A stretch of DNA of 64,000 nucleotides from Pseudomonas marginalis. GTDB lineage: Bacteria; Pseudomonadota; Gammaproteobacteria; Pseudomonadales; Pseudomonadaceae. Under the pieces are notes generated by a model. It had not been told where the DNA came from, ran no database searches, and saw nothing but the letters and a program-made list of their open reading frames with translations. Where the stretch lies: assembly GCF_008692035.1 (NCBI RefSeq), contig NZ_VTFG01000005.1:1-64000 (forward strand). Reading direction: 5' to 3'. Positions 49,706 through 59,012 of this stretch are shown piece after piece; position 1 is the stretch's first letter; each line of letters opens with the position of its first letter. The position numbers and the translations under genes are program-made.

Positions 49706-50767
49706 ATGTACCCCAAGAACACTTGGTATGTCGCCTGCACCCCCGATGAAATCGCACACAAGCCCCTGGGTCGACAGATCTGCGGCGAAAAGATGGTGTT
49801 TTATCGTGGCCAGGAAGGCGCCGTGGTGGCGGTCGAGGACTTCTGCCCCCATCGCGGCGCGCCGCTTTCACTGGGGTATGTCGAGAACGGCAACCTGGTC
49901 TGCGGCTACCACGGCCTGGTCATGGGCGGCGACGGCAAGACCGTGGAAATGCCCGGCCAGCGGGTACGTGGTTTTCCCTGCAACAAGACCTTTGCCGCCG
50001 TTGAACGCTACGGCTTCATCTGGGTATGGCCCGGCGATCAGGCCCAGGCCGACCCGGCGCTGATCCACCACCTGGAATGGGCCGTGAGTGACCAATGGGC
50101 CTACGGCGGCGGGCTGTTCGATATCCAGTGCGACTACCGCCTGATGATCGACAACCTGATGGACCTGACCCACGAAACCTATGTGCACGCCTCCAGCATC
50201 GGCCAGAAGGAAATCGACGAAGCGCCGCCCGTGACCACGGTGGACGGCGATGAAGTGGTCACGGCCCGGCACATGGAAAACATCATGGCCCCGCCGTTCT
50301 GGCGCATGGCCCTGCGCGGCAATAACCTGGCCGATGACGTGCCGGTGGACCGCTGGCAGATCTGCCGCTTCACCCCGCCCAGCCATGTATTGATCGAAGT
50401 CGGCGTGGCCCACGCCGGCAAAGGTGGCTATAACGCCGCCCCCGAACACAAGGCTGCGAGCATCGTGGTCGACTTCATCACCCCGCAAACCGAGACCTCG
50501 ATCTGGTACTTCTGGGGCATGGCGCGCAACTTCAACCCCCACGACGAGGCACTGACCGCAAGCATTCGCGAGGGCCAGGGCAAGATTTTCAGCGAGGACC
50601 TGGAGATGCTCGAACGCCAGCAACAGAACCTGCTGGCCCATCCGCAGCGCAACCTGCTCAAGTTGAATATCGACGCGGGTGGCGTGCAGTCACGCAAGAT
50701 CCTGGAGCGACTGATTGCCAAGGAACGCGCCCTCGAAGCGCAACTGATCGCCACCACCACCGCCTGA
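49706..50767 (+). CDS. vanA: Vanillate O-demethylase oxygenase subunit
   Basis: Rieske non-haem iron oxygenase that demethylates vanillate to protocatechuate and formaldehyde, 353 residues. The Rieske cluster is seen as Cys47-x-His49 (FCPHRG) and Cys66-x2-His69 (CGYHG). The mononuclear iron region is DNLMDLTHETYVH. The ATG at 49706 follows GGAGAGTCATC, downstream of a perfect VanR-type palindrome. It works with VanB, encoded 29 bp further on. A closely related Rieske demethylase for other methoxybenzoates is a minor alternative. Confidence 0.9.
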   Translation: MYPKNTWYVACTPDEIAHKPLGRQICGEKMVFYRGQEGAVVAVEDFCPHRGAPLSLGYVENGNLVCGYHGLVMGGDGKTVEMPGQRVRGFPCNKTFAAVERYGFIWVWPGDQAQADPALIHHLEWAVSDQWAYGGGLFDIQCDYRLMIDNLMDLTHETYVHASSIGQKEIDEAPPVTTVDGDEVVTARHMENIMAPPFWRMALRGNNLADDVPVDRWQICRFTPPSHVLIEVGVAHAGKGGYNAAPEHKAASIVVDFITPQTETSIWYFWGMARNFNPHDEALTASIREGQGKIFSEDLEMLERQQQNLLAHPQRNLLKLNIDAGGVQSRKILERLIAKERALEAQLIATTTA

Positions 50768-50796
50768 ACAGCGCGACAACTTTGCGAGGACTGAAC

Positions 50797-51747
50797 ATGA
50801 TCGATGTGGTGGTGGTATCCCGTAACAACGAAGCCCAGGACATTTGCAGCTATGAGCTGGCCAGTGTCGATGGCCAGCCGCTGCCGGCCTTCAGTGCCGG
50901 CGCGCATATTGACGTGCACCTGCCCGATGGGGTTATCCGGCAATATTCCCTGTGCAATCACCCCGAAGAACGTCATCGCTACCTGATCGGCGTGCTCAAG
51001 GACCCGGCGTCCCGGGGCGGCTCGCGCAGCCTGCACGAGCAGGTCCACGAGGGCACCCGCCTGACCATCAGCGAGCCACGCAACCTGTTCCCCCTGGCCC
51101 ACGACGCGCGCCGCAGCCTGCTGTTTGCCGGTGGCATCGGCATCACTCCGATCCTGTGCATGGCCGAGCGCCTGGCCCATGTAGGTGCCGACTTCGAGCT
51201 GCATTACTGCGCCCGCGCCCGTGAGCGTGCGGCGTTTGTGCAGCGGCTCGAGGCGTCGCCGTTTGCCGCGCGGGTGTTCCTGCATTTCGATGAGCAGCCC
51301 CACACCGCGCTGAACATCGCCGAAGTGCTGGCAGCGCCCGCCGATGACGTGCACCTGTATGTCTGCGGCCCCGGCGGGTTCATGCAGCATGTGCTCGACA
51401 GCGCACGCGCGCAGGGCTGGCAGGAAGACTGCCTGCACCGCGAATACTTCAGCGCGGCACCGGTGGACAGCAGCCTCGACGGCGGCTTTTCGGTGAAGCT
51501 CGGCAGCAGCGGCCAGGTCTTTGAAATTCCCGCCGACAAGACCGTGGTCCAGGTCCTGGAAAGCCACGGCATAGAGATTGCCGTGTCCTGCGAACAGGGG
51601 ATTTGCGGCACCTGCCTGACCCGTGTGCTGGAGGGCATACCGGAGCACCGCGACCTGTTCCTCACCGAACAGGAACAGGCCCTGAATGACCAGTTCACCC
51701 CCTGCTGCTCGCGCTCGAAAACCCCGCTGCTGGTACTCGATATCTGA
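50797..51747 (+). CDS. vanB: Vanillate O-demethylase reductase subunit
   Basis: Electron-transfer partner of VanA, 316 residues. The order is that of the phthalate-dioxygenase-reductase type: flavin domain (GAHIDVHLPDGVIRQYSLC, residues about 35-53), NADH-binding domain (FAGGIGITPILCMAERL, and YVCGPGGFMQHVL), and C-terminal plant-type [2Fe-2S] domain with CEQGICGTCLTR plus the distal Cys in TPCCSRS. The ATG at 50797 was chosen over a TTG at 50782, because GAGGACTGAAC precedes the ATG. Convergent with vanR, six bases apart. Confidence 0.92.
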   Translation: MIDVVVVSRNNEAQDICSYELASVDGQPLPAFSAGAHIDVHLPDGVIRQYSLCNHPEERHRYLIGVLKDPASRGGSRSLHEQVHEGTRLTISEPRNLFPLAHDARRSLLFAGGIGITPILCMAERLAHVGADFELHYCARARERAAFVQRLEASPFAARVFLHFDEQPHTALNIAEVLAAPADDVHLYVCGPGGFMQHVLDSARAQGWQEDCLHREYFSAAPVDSSLDGGFSVKLGSSGQVFEIPADKTVVQVLESHGIEIAVSCEQGICGTCLTRVLEGIPEHRDLFLTEQEQALNDQFTPCCSRSKTPLLVLDI

Positions 51748-51753
51748 CAGGGT

Positions 51754-52467
51754 TCACGACGCGGGCAAAATCACCTTCATGCGCGCGGCGGCGGTGGCTG
51801 AGCTGAAGATCTCGGCATAGCGCAACGTCGCATTGGCGTGTTCGCGCATGATGGCTTCGGCCCGCGCGCCCTGGCGATTGACCAGGGCATCGAAAACCGA
51901 ATGATGCTGCATGTGGGCATAGTTGAAGCGTCGGTACTCGCGGGCCATGTCCTCGCGATCCACCGCCAGCGCGGTCACCGAGGCGAACGGCAGGTGATCA
52001 TTGCGGGCCAGCGCGTCGGCGATCGCCGGGTTGTGGCTGCCTTCGACGATGACCTGGTGAAAGCGCATGTTCAGGTCGTGATAGACCTCAAGGTCATCCT
52101 CGGTCACGTAGCCCTTTTCGAACAGTTGATCGCCTTCCACCAGGCAGCGCTCCAGCGCCGCACGCGCCGCAGCGGACAAGCCCTGCTCGGCGGCTTGCCG
52201 TGCCGCCAGGCCTTCCAGGACGCCGCGCACTTCGACGGCGCCGGCAATGTCGCTGGGGCTGACCGAGCGCACCTGATAGCCACGCCCGCCAAACGGCACC
52301 AGCAGTCCTTCCTGCTCAAGGGTACGAAAGGCCATGCGCACCGGCATGCGCGACACGCCGAACAGCTGCGCCGTGGGAATCTCCATCAGCCGCTCGCCCG
52401 CCGCCAACTCCCCGCTGGCAATCATCTTGCGCAGTGCAACCAGCACCAATTGACCGGGTTTACTCAT
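51754..52467 (-). CDS. vanR: VanR-type GntR/FadR regulator
   Basis: Likely vanillate-responsive repressor of vanAB, 237 residues. The N-terminal GntR winged helix spans about 10-70 (ASGELAAGERLMEIPTAQLFGVSRMPVRMAFRTLEQEGLLVPFGGRGYQVRS). It is followed by an FCD-type effector domain with VYHDLNMRFHQVIVEGSHNPAI and YAHMQHHSVFDALV. ATG 52467 (MSKPGQ) was chosen; the upstream ATG at 52521 would add 18 residues. The palindromes at 49577 and 49657 are its predicted targets; none was seen at its own promoter. Confidence 0.87.
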   Translation of the reverse strand: MSKPGQLVLVALRKMIASGELAAGERLMEIPTAQLFGVSRMPVRMAFRTLEQEGLLVPFGGRGYQVRSVSPSDIAGAVEVRGVLEGLAARQAAEQGLSAAARAALERCLVEGDQLFEKGYVTEDDLEVYHDLNMRFHQVIVEGSHNPAIADALARNDHLPFASVTALAVDREDMAREYRRFNYAHMQHHSVFDALVNRQGARAEAIMREHANATLRYAEIFSSATAAARMKVILPAS

Positions 52468-52534
52468 CCAGGCAACTTCCAGAAAACGTGAGCCGCCATG
52501 GTACCGCAAGTAGTACTGCAAGCACCTGGCCGCG

Positions 52535-54277
52535 TCAGATGAACGCCAGCGCTGCCCGTGCCCCGTCTATGGCGCCCAGGTGCTGCGCCAGCCGCGACGG
52601 CAGGTAATCGAAAAAGAACCCGGCGCTTTGCAGCTTGGCGGCGCGCAGCGGATCGTCTTCGCGCAGGGCCCTGGAGACCCGCGCGGCCCGCGCCCAGGCA
52701 AAGGCCAGCAACGCCACGCCACAGAGCTGGAGGAAATCCGGCGCCGCCCGATAGGGGTATTCACTGTCCTCATGGGTGCGTTCACGGATGGCGTGCACCA
52801 CACTGGCCAACGCGTCGCACAGGTTGGCCAACGCGCCGGAAAAGCCTGCGCATTCCTCATACTGCGCGCCCTGCCCGGCCTCGGCGCGCAATTCGGCCAG
52901 CAGCAGGCCAAAGGCTCGACCCTCATCCCCCAGCACCTTGCGCAGCAACAGGTCATTGGCCTGGATCTCGTTACTGCCCTCGTAGATCATCGCGATGCGA
53001 CTGTCCCGCAGGGTTTGCTCGATGGCGAACTCGGTGACGTAGCCGTAACCGCCGAACACCTGCAGCCCCTGGCTGGCCTGGCGAAAGCCCTGTTCGGTGA
53101 AAAACGCCTTGATGATGGGGGTCAGCAGCGGCGCCAACTGCGCCGCCGACGGGTCCTGGCCGTGCTCGGCCTGATCAAGCAGGTGCGCCGCCCAATAGCC
53201 GATGGCGCGCATGCCCTCGCTGGTGGTGCGCAGCTCCAGCAACACGCGGCGCATGGCCGGGTGATAACGGATCGGGTCAGCCGCCTGGGCCACCACCTCT
53301 TCCGGCCTTGACGGCGCACGCATCTGCAAGCGCTCGGCGGCGTACTGGCGGGCGTTCTGCCAGGCCGCCTCGACATGCCCCAGGCCTTGCAGGCCCACAT
53401 GCAGGCGCGCCGAATTCATCATCACGAACATCGCCGCCAGGCCGCGATTGGGCTCGCCGACCAGCCAGCCCTGGGCGGCGTCGAACACCAGGGAGCAGGT
53501 GGCGCTGCCCTTGATGCCCATCTTGTGTTCGATGCCGTCGCAGTGCACGCCATTGGCCTGGCCATCGTCCAGCTGCCTGGGCACCAGGAACAGTGAAATG
53601 CCACGGCTGCCCGGCGGCGCATCGGGCAGGCGCGCCAGCACCAGGTGCAGGATATTCGCCGTGAGGTCGTGCTCGCCGCCGGAGATAAACAGCTTGCTGC
53701 CGCTGAGGCGATAACTGCCATCCGCCTGGGGTTGCGCGCGACAGCGCAGCAAGCCGACATCGCTGCCGGCCTGGGGCTCGGTCAGGCACATGGTGGGCAA
53801 GGCCTGGCCGCTGACGATGTCGGGCAGGTAGCGCGCCTGCAACCATGGGGCGGCGTGGGCCTTGAGACACAGGTAGGCACCGTGGGCGATCCCGGTGTAC
53901 ATGGCCCAGGCGTGGTTGCTGGCATAGAGCATCTCTTGCAGCGCCGCATCGAGCAGTTGCGGCAAGCCCTGCCCGCCCTGCTCCTCGGCACACGCCAGCG
54001 CCGGCCAGCCCCCCTCGACATAGGCGCGATAGGCCTCGACGAAGCCGTCCGGGGTGCTGACCCGGCCCGCCTGCCAGCGGCAGCCCTGGCGATCACCGCT
54101 GCTATTCAACGGCGCCAGCACGCCCTGGCTGAAGCGTGCCGCCTCCTCCAGCACCTGTACCGCCAGCGGCAGGTCCAGGGCCGCGAATGCCGGGTGGCGC
54201 TGCCAGGTATCGGGCGCCTGCAGCCAGTGTTCCAGGACAAATTGCATATCGCCCAGGGGCGCCTCATAGCTCCACAT
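52535..54277 (-). CDS. Acyl-CoA dehydrogenase of the ferulate cluster
   Basis: FAD-dependent acyl-CoA dehydrogenase, 580 residues, of the long subfamily with a C-terminal extension (PF12806-like, after about residue 450). Core motifs: MCLTEPQAGSDVG, ISGGEHDLTANI, GIEHKMGIKGSATCS, the catalytic-region VFGGYGYVTEFAIEQTLRDSRIAMIYEGSNEIQANDLLLRK. It corresponds to the acyl-CoA dehydrogenase that accompanies aat/fcs in other Pseudomonas. It is probably a relic or side branch for beta-oxidation of phenylpropanoid CoA esters. The ATG at 54277 follows GAGGTGTTCCG. Confidence 0.85.
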   Translation of the reverse strand: MWSYEAPLGDMQFVLEHWLQAPDTWQRHPAFAALDLPLAVQVLEEAARFSQGVLAPLNSSGDRQGCRWQAGRVSTPDGFVEAYRAYVEGGWPALACAEEQGGQGLPQLLDAALQEMLYASNHAWAMYTGIAHGAYLCLKAHAAPWLQARYLPDIVSGQALPTMCLTEPQAGSDVGLLRCRAQPQADGSYRLSGSKLFISGGEHDLTANILHLVLARLPDAPPGSRGISLFLVPRQLDDGQANGVHCDGIEHKMGIKGSATCSLVFDAAQGWLVGEPNRGLAAMFVMMNSARLHVGLQGLGHVEAAWQNARQYAAERLQMRAPSRPEEVVAQAADPIRYHPAMRRVLLELRTTSEGMRAIGYWAAHLLDQAEHGQDPSAAQLAPLLTPIIKAFFTEQGFRQASQGLQVFGGYGYVTEFAIEQTLRDSRIAMIYEGSNEIQANDLLLRKVLGDEGRAFGLLLAELRAEAGQGAQYEECAGFSGALANLCDALASVVHAIRERTHEDSEYPYRAAPDFLQLCGVALLAFAWARAARVSRALREDDPLRAAKLQSAGFFFDYLPSRLAQHLGAIDGARAALAFI

Positions 54278-54312
54278 CGGAACACCTCATCGACAAAAAA
54301 GAATCGTGCGCT

Positions 54313-55554
54313 TCAAGCCCGGTAGGCAGGGTTCTCGATCAGCAACGCCATGCCCTGCCCGCCGCCCACGCACGCCGCGGCAATCCCGTAGCGCAGGTTG
54401 TGCTGGCGCAGTTGCCGGGCCAGGGTCATCACCAGGCGCAGGCCGGTGGCAGCCAACGGATGCCCCAGGGCAAGGGAACCGCCCTCGACGTTGAGGCGGC
54501 TGCTGTCCAGCTCCAGTTCATGGGCAACCGCCAGTACCTGGGCGGCCTGGGCTTCGTTGATTTCGAAGCGGCCGATGTCGCCCAGGTTCAAGCCGCTGCG
54601 TTGCAGCAGCAGGCGGATCGCCGGTGCCGGGCCGATGCCCATGAACTCGGGGGCCACACCGACCACCGCGCTGGCCAGCAGCCGCGCCAGGGCCGGGCGC
54701 GTGCAGGCCGAGGCACGCCCCACCAAAGCCGCCGCCGCACCATCGACCACCGCGCAACTGTTGCCGGCGGTTTGCACGCCGCCTGGATGCACGGCGCGCA
54801 AGCGCGTCAGGGCTTCAAGGTCGGTAGGACGTGGGTGGCTGTCGGCGCTGACGGCACTCTCCCGGCGCGCCAGGCTGATGCCCCTGGGCTGGTACCCCTC
54901 AAGCTCGAACACCTGGTTATCGACCGTGACGATTTCTTCCGCCCACGCGCCCTCACGTTGCGCCTGCAAGGCACGCTGGTGGCTGTCGCAGGCGTAGCGG
55001 TCCACGGCCTTGCGGCTCAGGCCATAACGGCGCGCAAGATTGTCGGCGGTGGCGATCATGTCCAGGCCGGGGGCCGGGTCGTACAGGGCCTCCCAGAGAA
55101 AATCCTTGAATTGCACCTCGCCGCCGAGGCGAAACCCATCCCGATGGGTGTAGGCCGCAATCGGGTTGCGCGACATGGATTCACTGGCCACGCACAGCGC
55201 CAGTTGCACCTCGTCGCGCAGTTGTTCAGCGGCCTGGCGCAGCAGCTCGAAACCGGTGGCGCAGATGCGCTGCACCCCCAGTGCCGGGACTGCTTGCGCC
55301 ACCCCGCTGTACAGGCCGATATGCCGGGGCAGCAAGTAGGCATCGAAACTGGCCTGGGCCATGGAGCCGGCCAGCACGCTGTCCACGGCCTGTGGCTCGA
55401 TGCCGGCCCGGGCCAGTACTTCGCGGCCCACCTTGATTCCCAAATCGATAGGCGACACCTGGGACAGTGCACCGCCAAGGTCGACCCACGGCGTGCGCAC
55501 CGCCGCGAAAATCGCCGCATCGGCAAACGCCGAGTACTGCCCGGCGCAGTTCAA
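54313..55554 (-). CDS. aat: Thiolase family beta-ketothiolase of the ferulate cluster
   Basis: 413-residue thiolase, classically called Aat in ferulate clusters. The nucleophilic Cys lies in QRICATGFELLRQ, the catalytic His in GGSLALGHPLAATG, and the second Cys in AACVGGGQGMALL. Its role in ferulate use is not required for the CoA-dependent non-beta-oxidative route. The start is a TTG at 55554 overlapping the fcs stop (TTGA), because no ATG or GTG with a good ribosome binding site occurs early. Initiation is therefore probably by translational coupling. Confidence 0.82.
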   Translation of the reverse strand: MNCAGQYSAFADAAIFAAVRTPWVDLGGALSQVSPIDLGIKVGREVLARAGIEPQAVDSVLAGSMAQASFDAYLLPRHIGLYSGVAQAVPALGVQRICATGFELLRQAAEQLRDEVQLALCVASESMSRNPIAAYTHRDGFRLGGEVQFKDFLWEALYDPAPGLDMIATADNLARRYGLSRKAVDRYACDSHQRALQAQREGAWAEEIVTVDNQVFELEGYQPRGISLARRESAVSADSHPRPTDLEALTRLRAVHPGGVQTAGNSCAVVDGAAAALVGRASACTRPALARLLASAVVGVAPEFMGIGPAPAIRLLLQRSGLNLGDIGRFEINEAQAAQVLAVAHELELDSSRLNVEGGSLALGHPLAATGLRLVMTLARQLRQHNLRYGIAAACVGGGQGMALLIENPAYRA

Positions 55555-57425
55555 GGCTTGGGCCCGGCGCGCAGGATCGCAGGGTCTTCACCGCGATACA
55601 GCGCCTCGACCCTGGCCGCGCGCCATTGCAGCACGGCGCGCTGGTTGACCGAACCCTTGTCGGTGATTTCCCCGCGATCGATGGACGCTGGCTCGTCGAG
55701 CAGGGCAATCCATTCCAGGCGACTGGCATTGCCGGTGGCCTCGCGGTTGAGGCGCTGCAACCAGTCGCCGAACCACTGGCGTACCGGTGCGCTGCCCAGC
55801 ACCTCAGCGTCGCTGGCGTCGGCGCTCAAGCCGGCCAGCCGACGGCACTCGTAGAGCCGGGGGAATACCAGGGCGCCCAGGCATTCGCGGTCCGGCGCGG
55901 CAATCACCAGGTCCTGCACATAGGGCGCGCCGTCGAGCACCGCGCGATTGCGCAACGGGCCGACACTGACAAACACCCCGGAAGACAACTTGAAATCCTC
56001 GGCAATCCGCCCGTCGAACATCAGCCCCAATTGCGGCTGGTGCGGGTCGGCGAGCTTGATCGCGTCACCTGAACAGTAGAAACCCTGGTCGTCGAACACC
56101 TCGGCGGTTTGCTCCGGCGCCCGCCAGTACCCCGGCATGATGTGCGGCCCGCGGAAGCGCCCTTCGAACTTGCCGTCCAACGGCACCAGGCGCACCTCGC
56201 AGCCCGGCGCGGGCAAGCCGATGTAGCCGGCCATGGACAACGGCCCGGTGGTGAAGGTGCAGGACGGCGCGGCTTCGGTCATGCCCAGCCCGGCCATCAT
56301 GCGGATACGTTCACCGCAGTGCTGTTCGGCCACGCGGTCGAGGCGATCCCAGATACTTTGCGACAGGCCGGCGGCGGCGAAGAAGAACAGTTTCATCCGC
56401 GCAAAAAAGCGTTCACGCAACTCGGCGTCCTGTTCCAGGGCGTTGACCAGTTCTTCCCAGCCCTTGGGCACCGTCAGGTAGGCCGTGGGCGAGATGTCCT
56501 TGAGGTTGCGCAGGGTCTCGGCAAAGCCCTGGGCGGTCGGCTTGCCGTCGTCGAGGTAAAAGGTGCCGCCGTTGTAGAGCACGATGCCGACGTTATGGCT
56601 GCCACCGAAGGTGTGGTTCCACGGCAGCCAGTCCACCAGCACCGGCGGTTCCTCACCGAACACCGGGAACGTCTGCAGCAGCATTTGCTGGTTGGCACAA
56701 AGCATGCGCTGGGTGGTGATCACCGCCTTGGGCAACTTGGTCGAACCCGAGGTGAACAGGAACTTGGCGATGCTGTCGGGGCCGGTGGCCTGGAACGCCG
56801 CGTCGGCCTCGGCGGCGCCCGGCGTTTGCAGCAGGCTGGCGAAGCTGGCCTGAGTGCGCCCAGGCACGTGGCCGCGCACGCTGATCAGCGGGGTCTCGGC
56901 CGGCAGGACGGCGTCGATGGCGCGCTGGTAAGCCGCCGCATCGCTGACGAACACCAGCCCCGGTTGCAACAGGTTGCACACATGCCGCAGCTTGGCGAAA
57001 TCCTGGGACAACAACGAATACGCCGGCGACACCGGGCAGTAAGGAATACCGGCGTACATCGCGCCGAGGGCAACCTGCAAATGCTCGATGTCGTTGCCCG
57101 ACAGCAAGGCCAGCGGCTTATGCGCCGAGAGCCCGTAACTCAACAGGCCCTGGGCAATCGCACGCACGCTGTCGAGCATCTCGCGGTAGCTGACCCGGCG
57201 CCAATCACCACCGGCCTGGCGGGCCGCGATAAACGTCTGCTCGGGGCGCACCCGGGCCCAATGCACCAGGCGATCGAGCAGGCGCGCCGGCAACTCGGCC
57301 AGGGGCTCCAGGGAGCGCATATGCAGCACGCCGTGTTCTTCAGTGACCGCCACCGCTGCGTGGCCGATGGAGACCTCGCGGTATCGCGGTGCGGGCTGGG
57401 GTTGCGGTCTGAATTCGGAACTCAC
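55551..57425 (-). CDS. fcs: Feruloyl-CoA synthetase
   Basis: AMP-forming ligase that activates ferulate, p-coumarate or caffeate to the CoA thioester, 624 residues. The ATP-binding motif LFTSGSTKLPKAV and the ANL-family segments MAGLGMTEAAPSCTFT and FYCSGDAIKLAD are present. A GTG start at 57425 was chosen, as GGAGGACACCCTT lies just upstream; the TTG at 57443 that would extend the frame lies before that site. Third in the ech-vdh-fcs-aat-acd operon. Confidence 0.9.
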   Translation of the reverse strand: MSSEFRPQPQPAPRYREVSIGHAAVAVTEEHGVLHMRSLEPLAELPARLLDRLVHWARVRPEQTFIAARQAGGDWRRVSYREMLDSVRAIAQGLLSYGLSAHKPLALLSGNDIEHLQVALGAMYAGIPYCPVSPAYSLLSQDFAKLRHVCNLLQPGLVFVSDAAAYQRAIDAVLPAETPLISVRGHVPGRTQASFASLLQTPGAAEADAAFQATGPDSIAKFLFTSGSTKLPKAVITTQRMLCANQQMLLQTFPVFGEEPPVLVDWLPWNHTFGGSHNVGIVLYNGGTFYLDDGKPTAQGFAETLRNLKDISPTAYLTVPKGWEELVNALEQDAELRERFFARMKLFFFAAAGLSQSIWDRLDRVAEQHCGERIRMMAGLGMTEAAPSCTFTTGPLSMAGYIGLPAPGCEVRLVPLDGKFEGRFRGPHIMPGYWRAPEQTAEVFDDQGFYCSGDAIKLADPHQPQLGLMFDGRIAEDFKLSSGVFVSVGPLRNRAVLDGAPYVQDLVIAAPDRECLGALVFPRLYECRRLAGLSADASDAEVLGSAPVRQWFGDWLQRLNREATGNASRLEWIALLDEPASIDRGEITDKGSVNQRAVLQWRAARVEALYRGEDPAILRAGPKP

Positions 57426-57487
57426 AAGGGTGTCCTCCAGCAAGGCGGGTCAACGCCGCCTTGTTATTGTTATGTCGCGACGCCTGC

Positions 57488-58936
57488 TCAGATCGGGTAA
57501 TGCCGTGGCCCGTTCTGCAAGGTCACCCAGCGCAATTGCGTGAAGTGCTCGATCGAGGCCTTGCCGCCGAAGCTGCCGTAGCCGCTGGACTTGACCCCGC
57601 CAAACGGCATCTGCGCCTCGTCATGCACGGTCGGGCCGTTGATATGGCAAATGCCCGACTCGACACGCTGGGCCAGGGCCAGTGCACGCCCGGTGTCACG
57701 GCTGAAGATCGCCGCCGAGAGGCCGAACTCGGAGTCGTTGGCCAGGCGCAACAAGGCTTCATCCCCGTCACCGCGCAGCAGTACCGCCACCGGACCGAAG
57801 GATTCTTCGCGGTACAGGCGCATATGCTCGGTAACGCCATCGATCAGGGTCGGCTGCAGGATGCTGCCGTCCAGTTGGCCACCCACCACCAGCCGCGCGC
57901 CCTTGGCGAGGGCATCGTCGATCAGGGCCTTGATGCGTGTGCCGGCGCCGGCGTCCACCAGGGAACCCAGAACCGAATCCGCTGCAATGGGATCGCCTGC
58001 GCGCAGGGTCGCGACCTTGGCCGCCAGCTTGGCGGTGAACGCATCGGCGACCTTGGCATCGACAATCAGGCGCTCGGTGGACATGCAAATCTGGCCCTGG
58101 TTGAAATAGGCGCCAAAGGCCGCCGCTGCCACCGCCGCGTCGAGGTCGGCGTCGTCGAGCACCAGCAACGGCGCCTTGCCGCCCAGTTCCAGCAAGGCCG
58201 GCTTGAGGTGACGCGCCGAGAGTTCGCCGACAATCCGCCCCACATGGGTCGAGCCGGTGAAGTTGACCCGGCGCACGGCCGGGTTGGCGATCAGCCGCTC
58301 GACAATCGCAGCGGCATCCGCCGGGGCATTGCTGATGACATTGACCACGCCATCGCCCAGGCCGGCGTCCTGCAACACCTGGCCAATCAGGCGGTGCACC
58401 GCAGGGCTCAGCTCCGAGGCCTTGAGCACCACGGTATTGCCGCAGGCCAACGGCATGGCGATGGCGCGGGTGGCGAGGATCACCGGGGCATTCCACGGCG
58501 CGATGCCCAGTACCACGCCGCAAGGCTGACGCAAGGCCATGGCGAAACTGCCGGGGACATCGGAGGGGATCACTTCACCGGTGATCTGGGTGGTCATCGA
58601 CGCCGCTTCGCGCAGCATATTGGCCGCCAGGCGCACGTTGAAGCCATACCAGTTGGCCATGGCGCCGGTCTCGCCGGCGGCGGCAATGAATTCGGCGCTG
58701 CGCGCCTGCAATTGCTCGGCGGCATTGAGCAGGCGGGTGCGGCGTTCGTTGGGTGCCAGCGCCGCCCACGCGGGGAACGCGGCGTGGGCGGCCGCTACGG
58801 CGGCGTCGGCATCTTCCAGGGTGGCGGCGGCCACCCGCGAGACCACTTCACCGGTCACCGGGTTGCGGCGCTCGAAGGTTCGACCGTCACGGGCGGGGCA
58901 CGACTGGCCGCCGATCAACAGGGGCACGTCCAGCAT
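57488..58936 (-). CDS. vdh: Vanillin dehydrogenase
   Basis: NAD-dependent aldehyde dehydrogenase that oxidises vanillin and 4-hydroxybenzaldehyde to the acids, 482 residues. ALDH motifs: GVVLGIAPWNAPVILATRAIAM, FTGSTHVGRIVG, catalytic Glu in LELGGKAP, catalytic Cys in GQICMSTER and EESFGPVA. The ATG at 58936 follows AGAGGAATCACC. It lies between ech, which makes the aldehyde, and fcs. Confidence 0.91.
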   Translation of the reverse strand: MLDVPLLIGGQSCPARDGRTFERRNPVTGEVVSRVAAATLEDADAAVAAAHAAFPAWAALAPNERRTRLLNAAEQLQARSAEFIAAAGETGAMANWYGFNVRLAANMLREAASMTTQITGEVIPSDVPGSFAMALRQPCGVVLGIAPWNAPVILATRAIAMPLACGNTVVLKASELSPAVHRLIGQVLQDAGLGDGVVNVISNAPADAAAIVERLIANPAVRRVNFTGSTHVGRIVGELSARHLKPALLELGGKAPLLVLDDADLDAAVAAAAFGAYFNQGQICMSTERLIVDAKVADAFTAKLAAKVATLRAGDPIAADSVLGSLVDAGAGTRIKALIDDALAKGARLVVGGQLDGSILQPTLIDGVTEHMRLYREESFGPVAVLLRGDGDEALLRLANDSEFGLSAAIFSRDTGRALALAQRVESGICHINGPTVHDEAQMPFGGVKSSGYGSFGGKASIEHFTQLRWVTLQNGPRHYPI

Positions 58937-59012
58937 GGTGATTCCTCTTTATTGTCTTTATCGGGAATACGTTCAAGCAGGGTACAACGGCGCGGCCAGG
59001 CGGCCGCGCCCT

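Noticed and set aside
54136..55854. Plus-strand open frame antisense to aat and fcs
   Set aside because: Lies opposite clearly coding thiolase and ligase sequence and shows only low-complexity residues.
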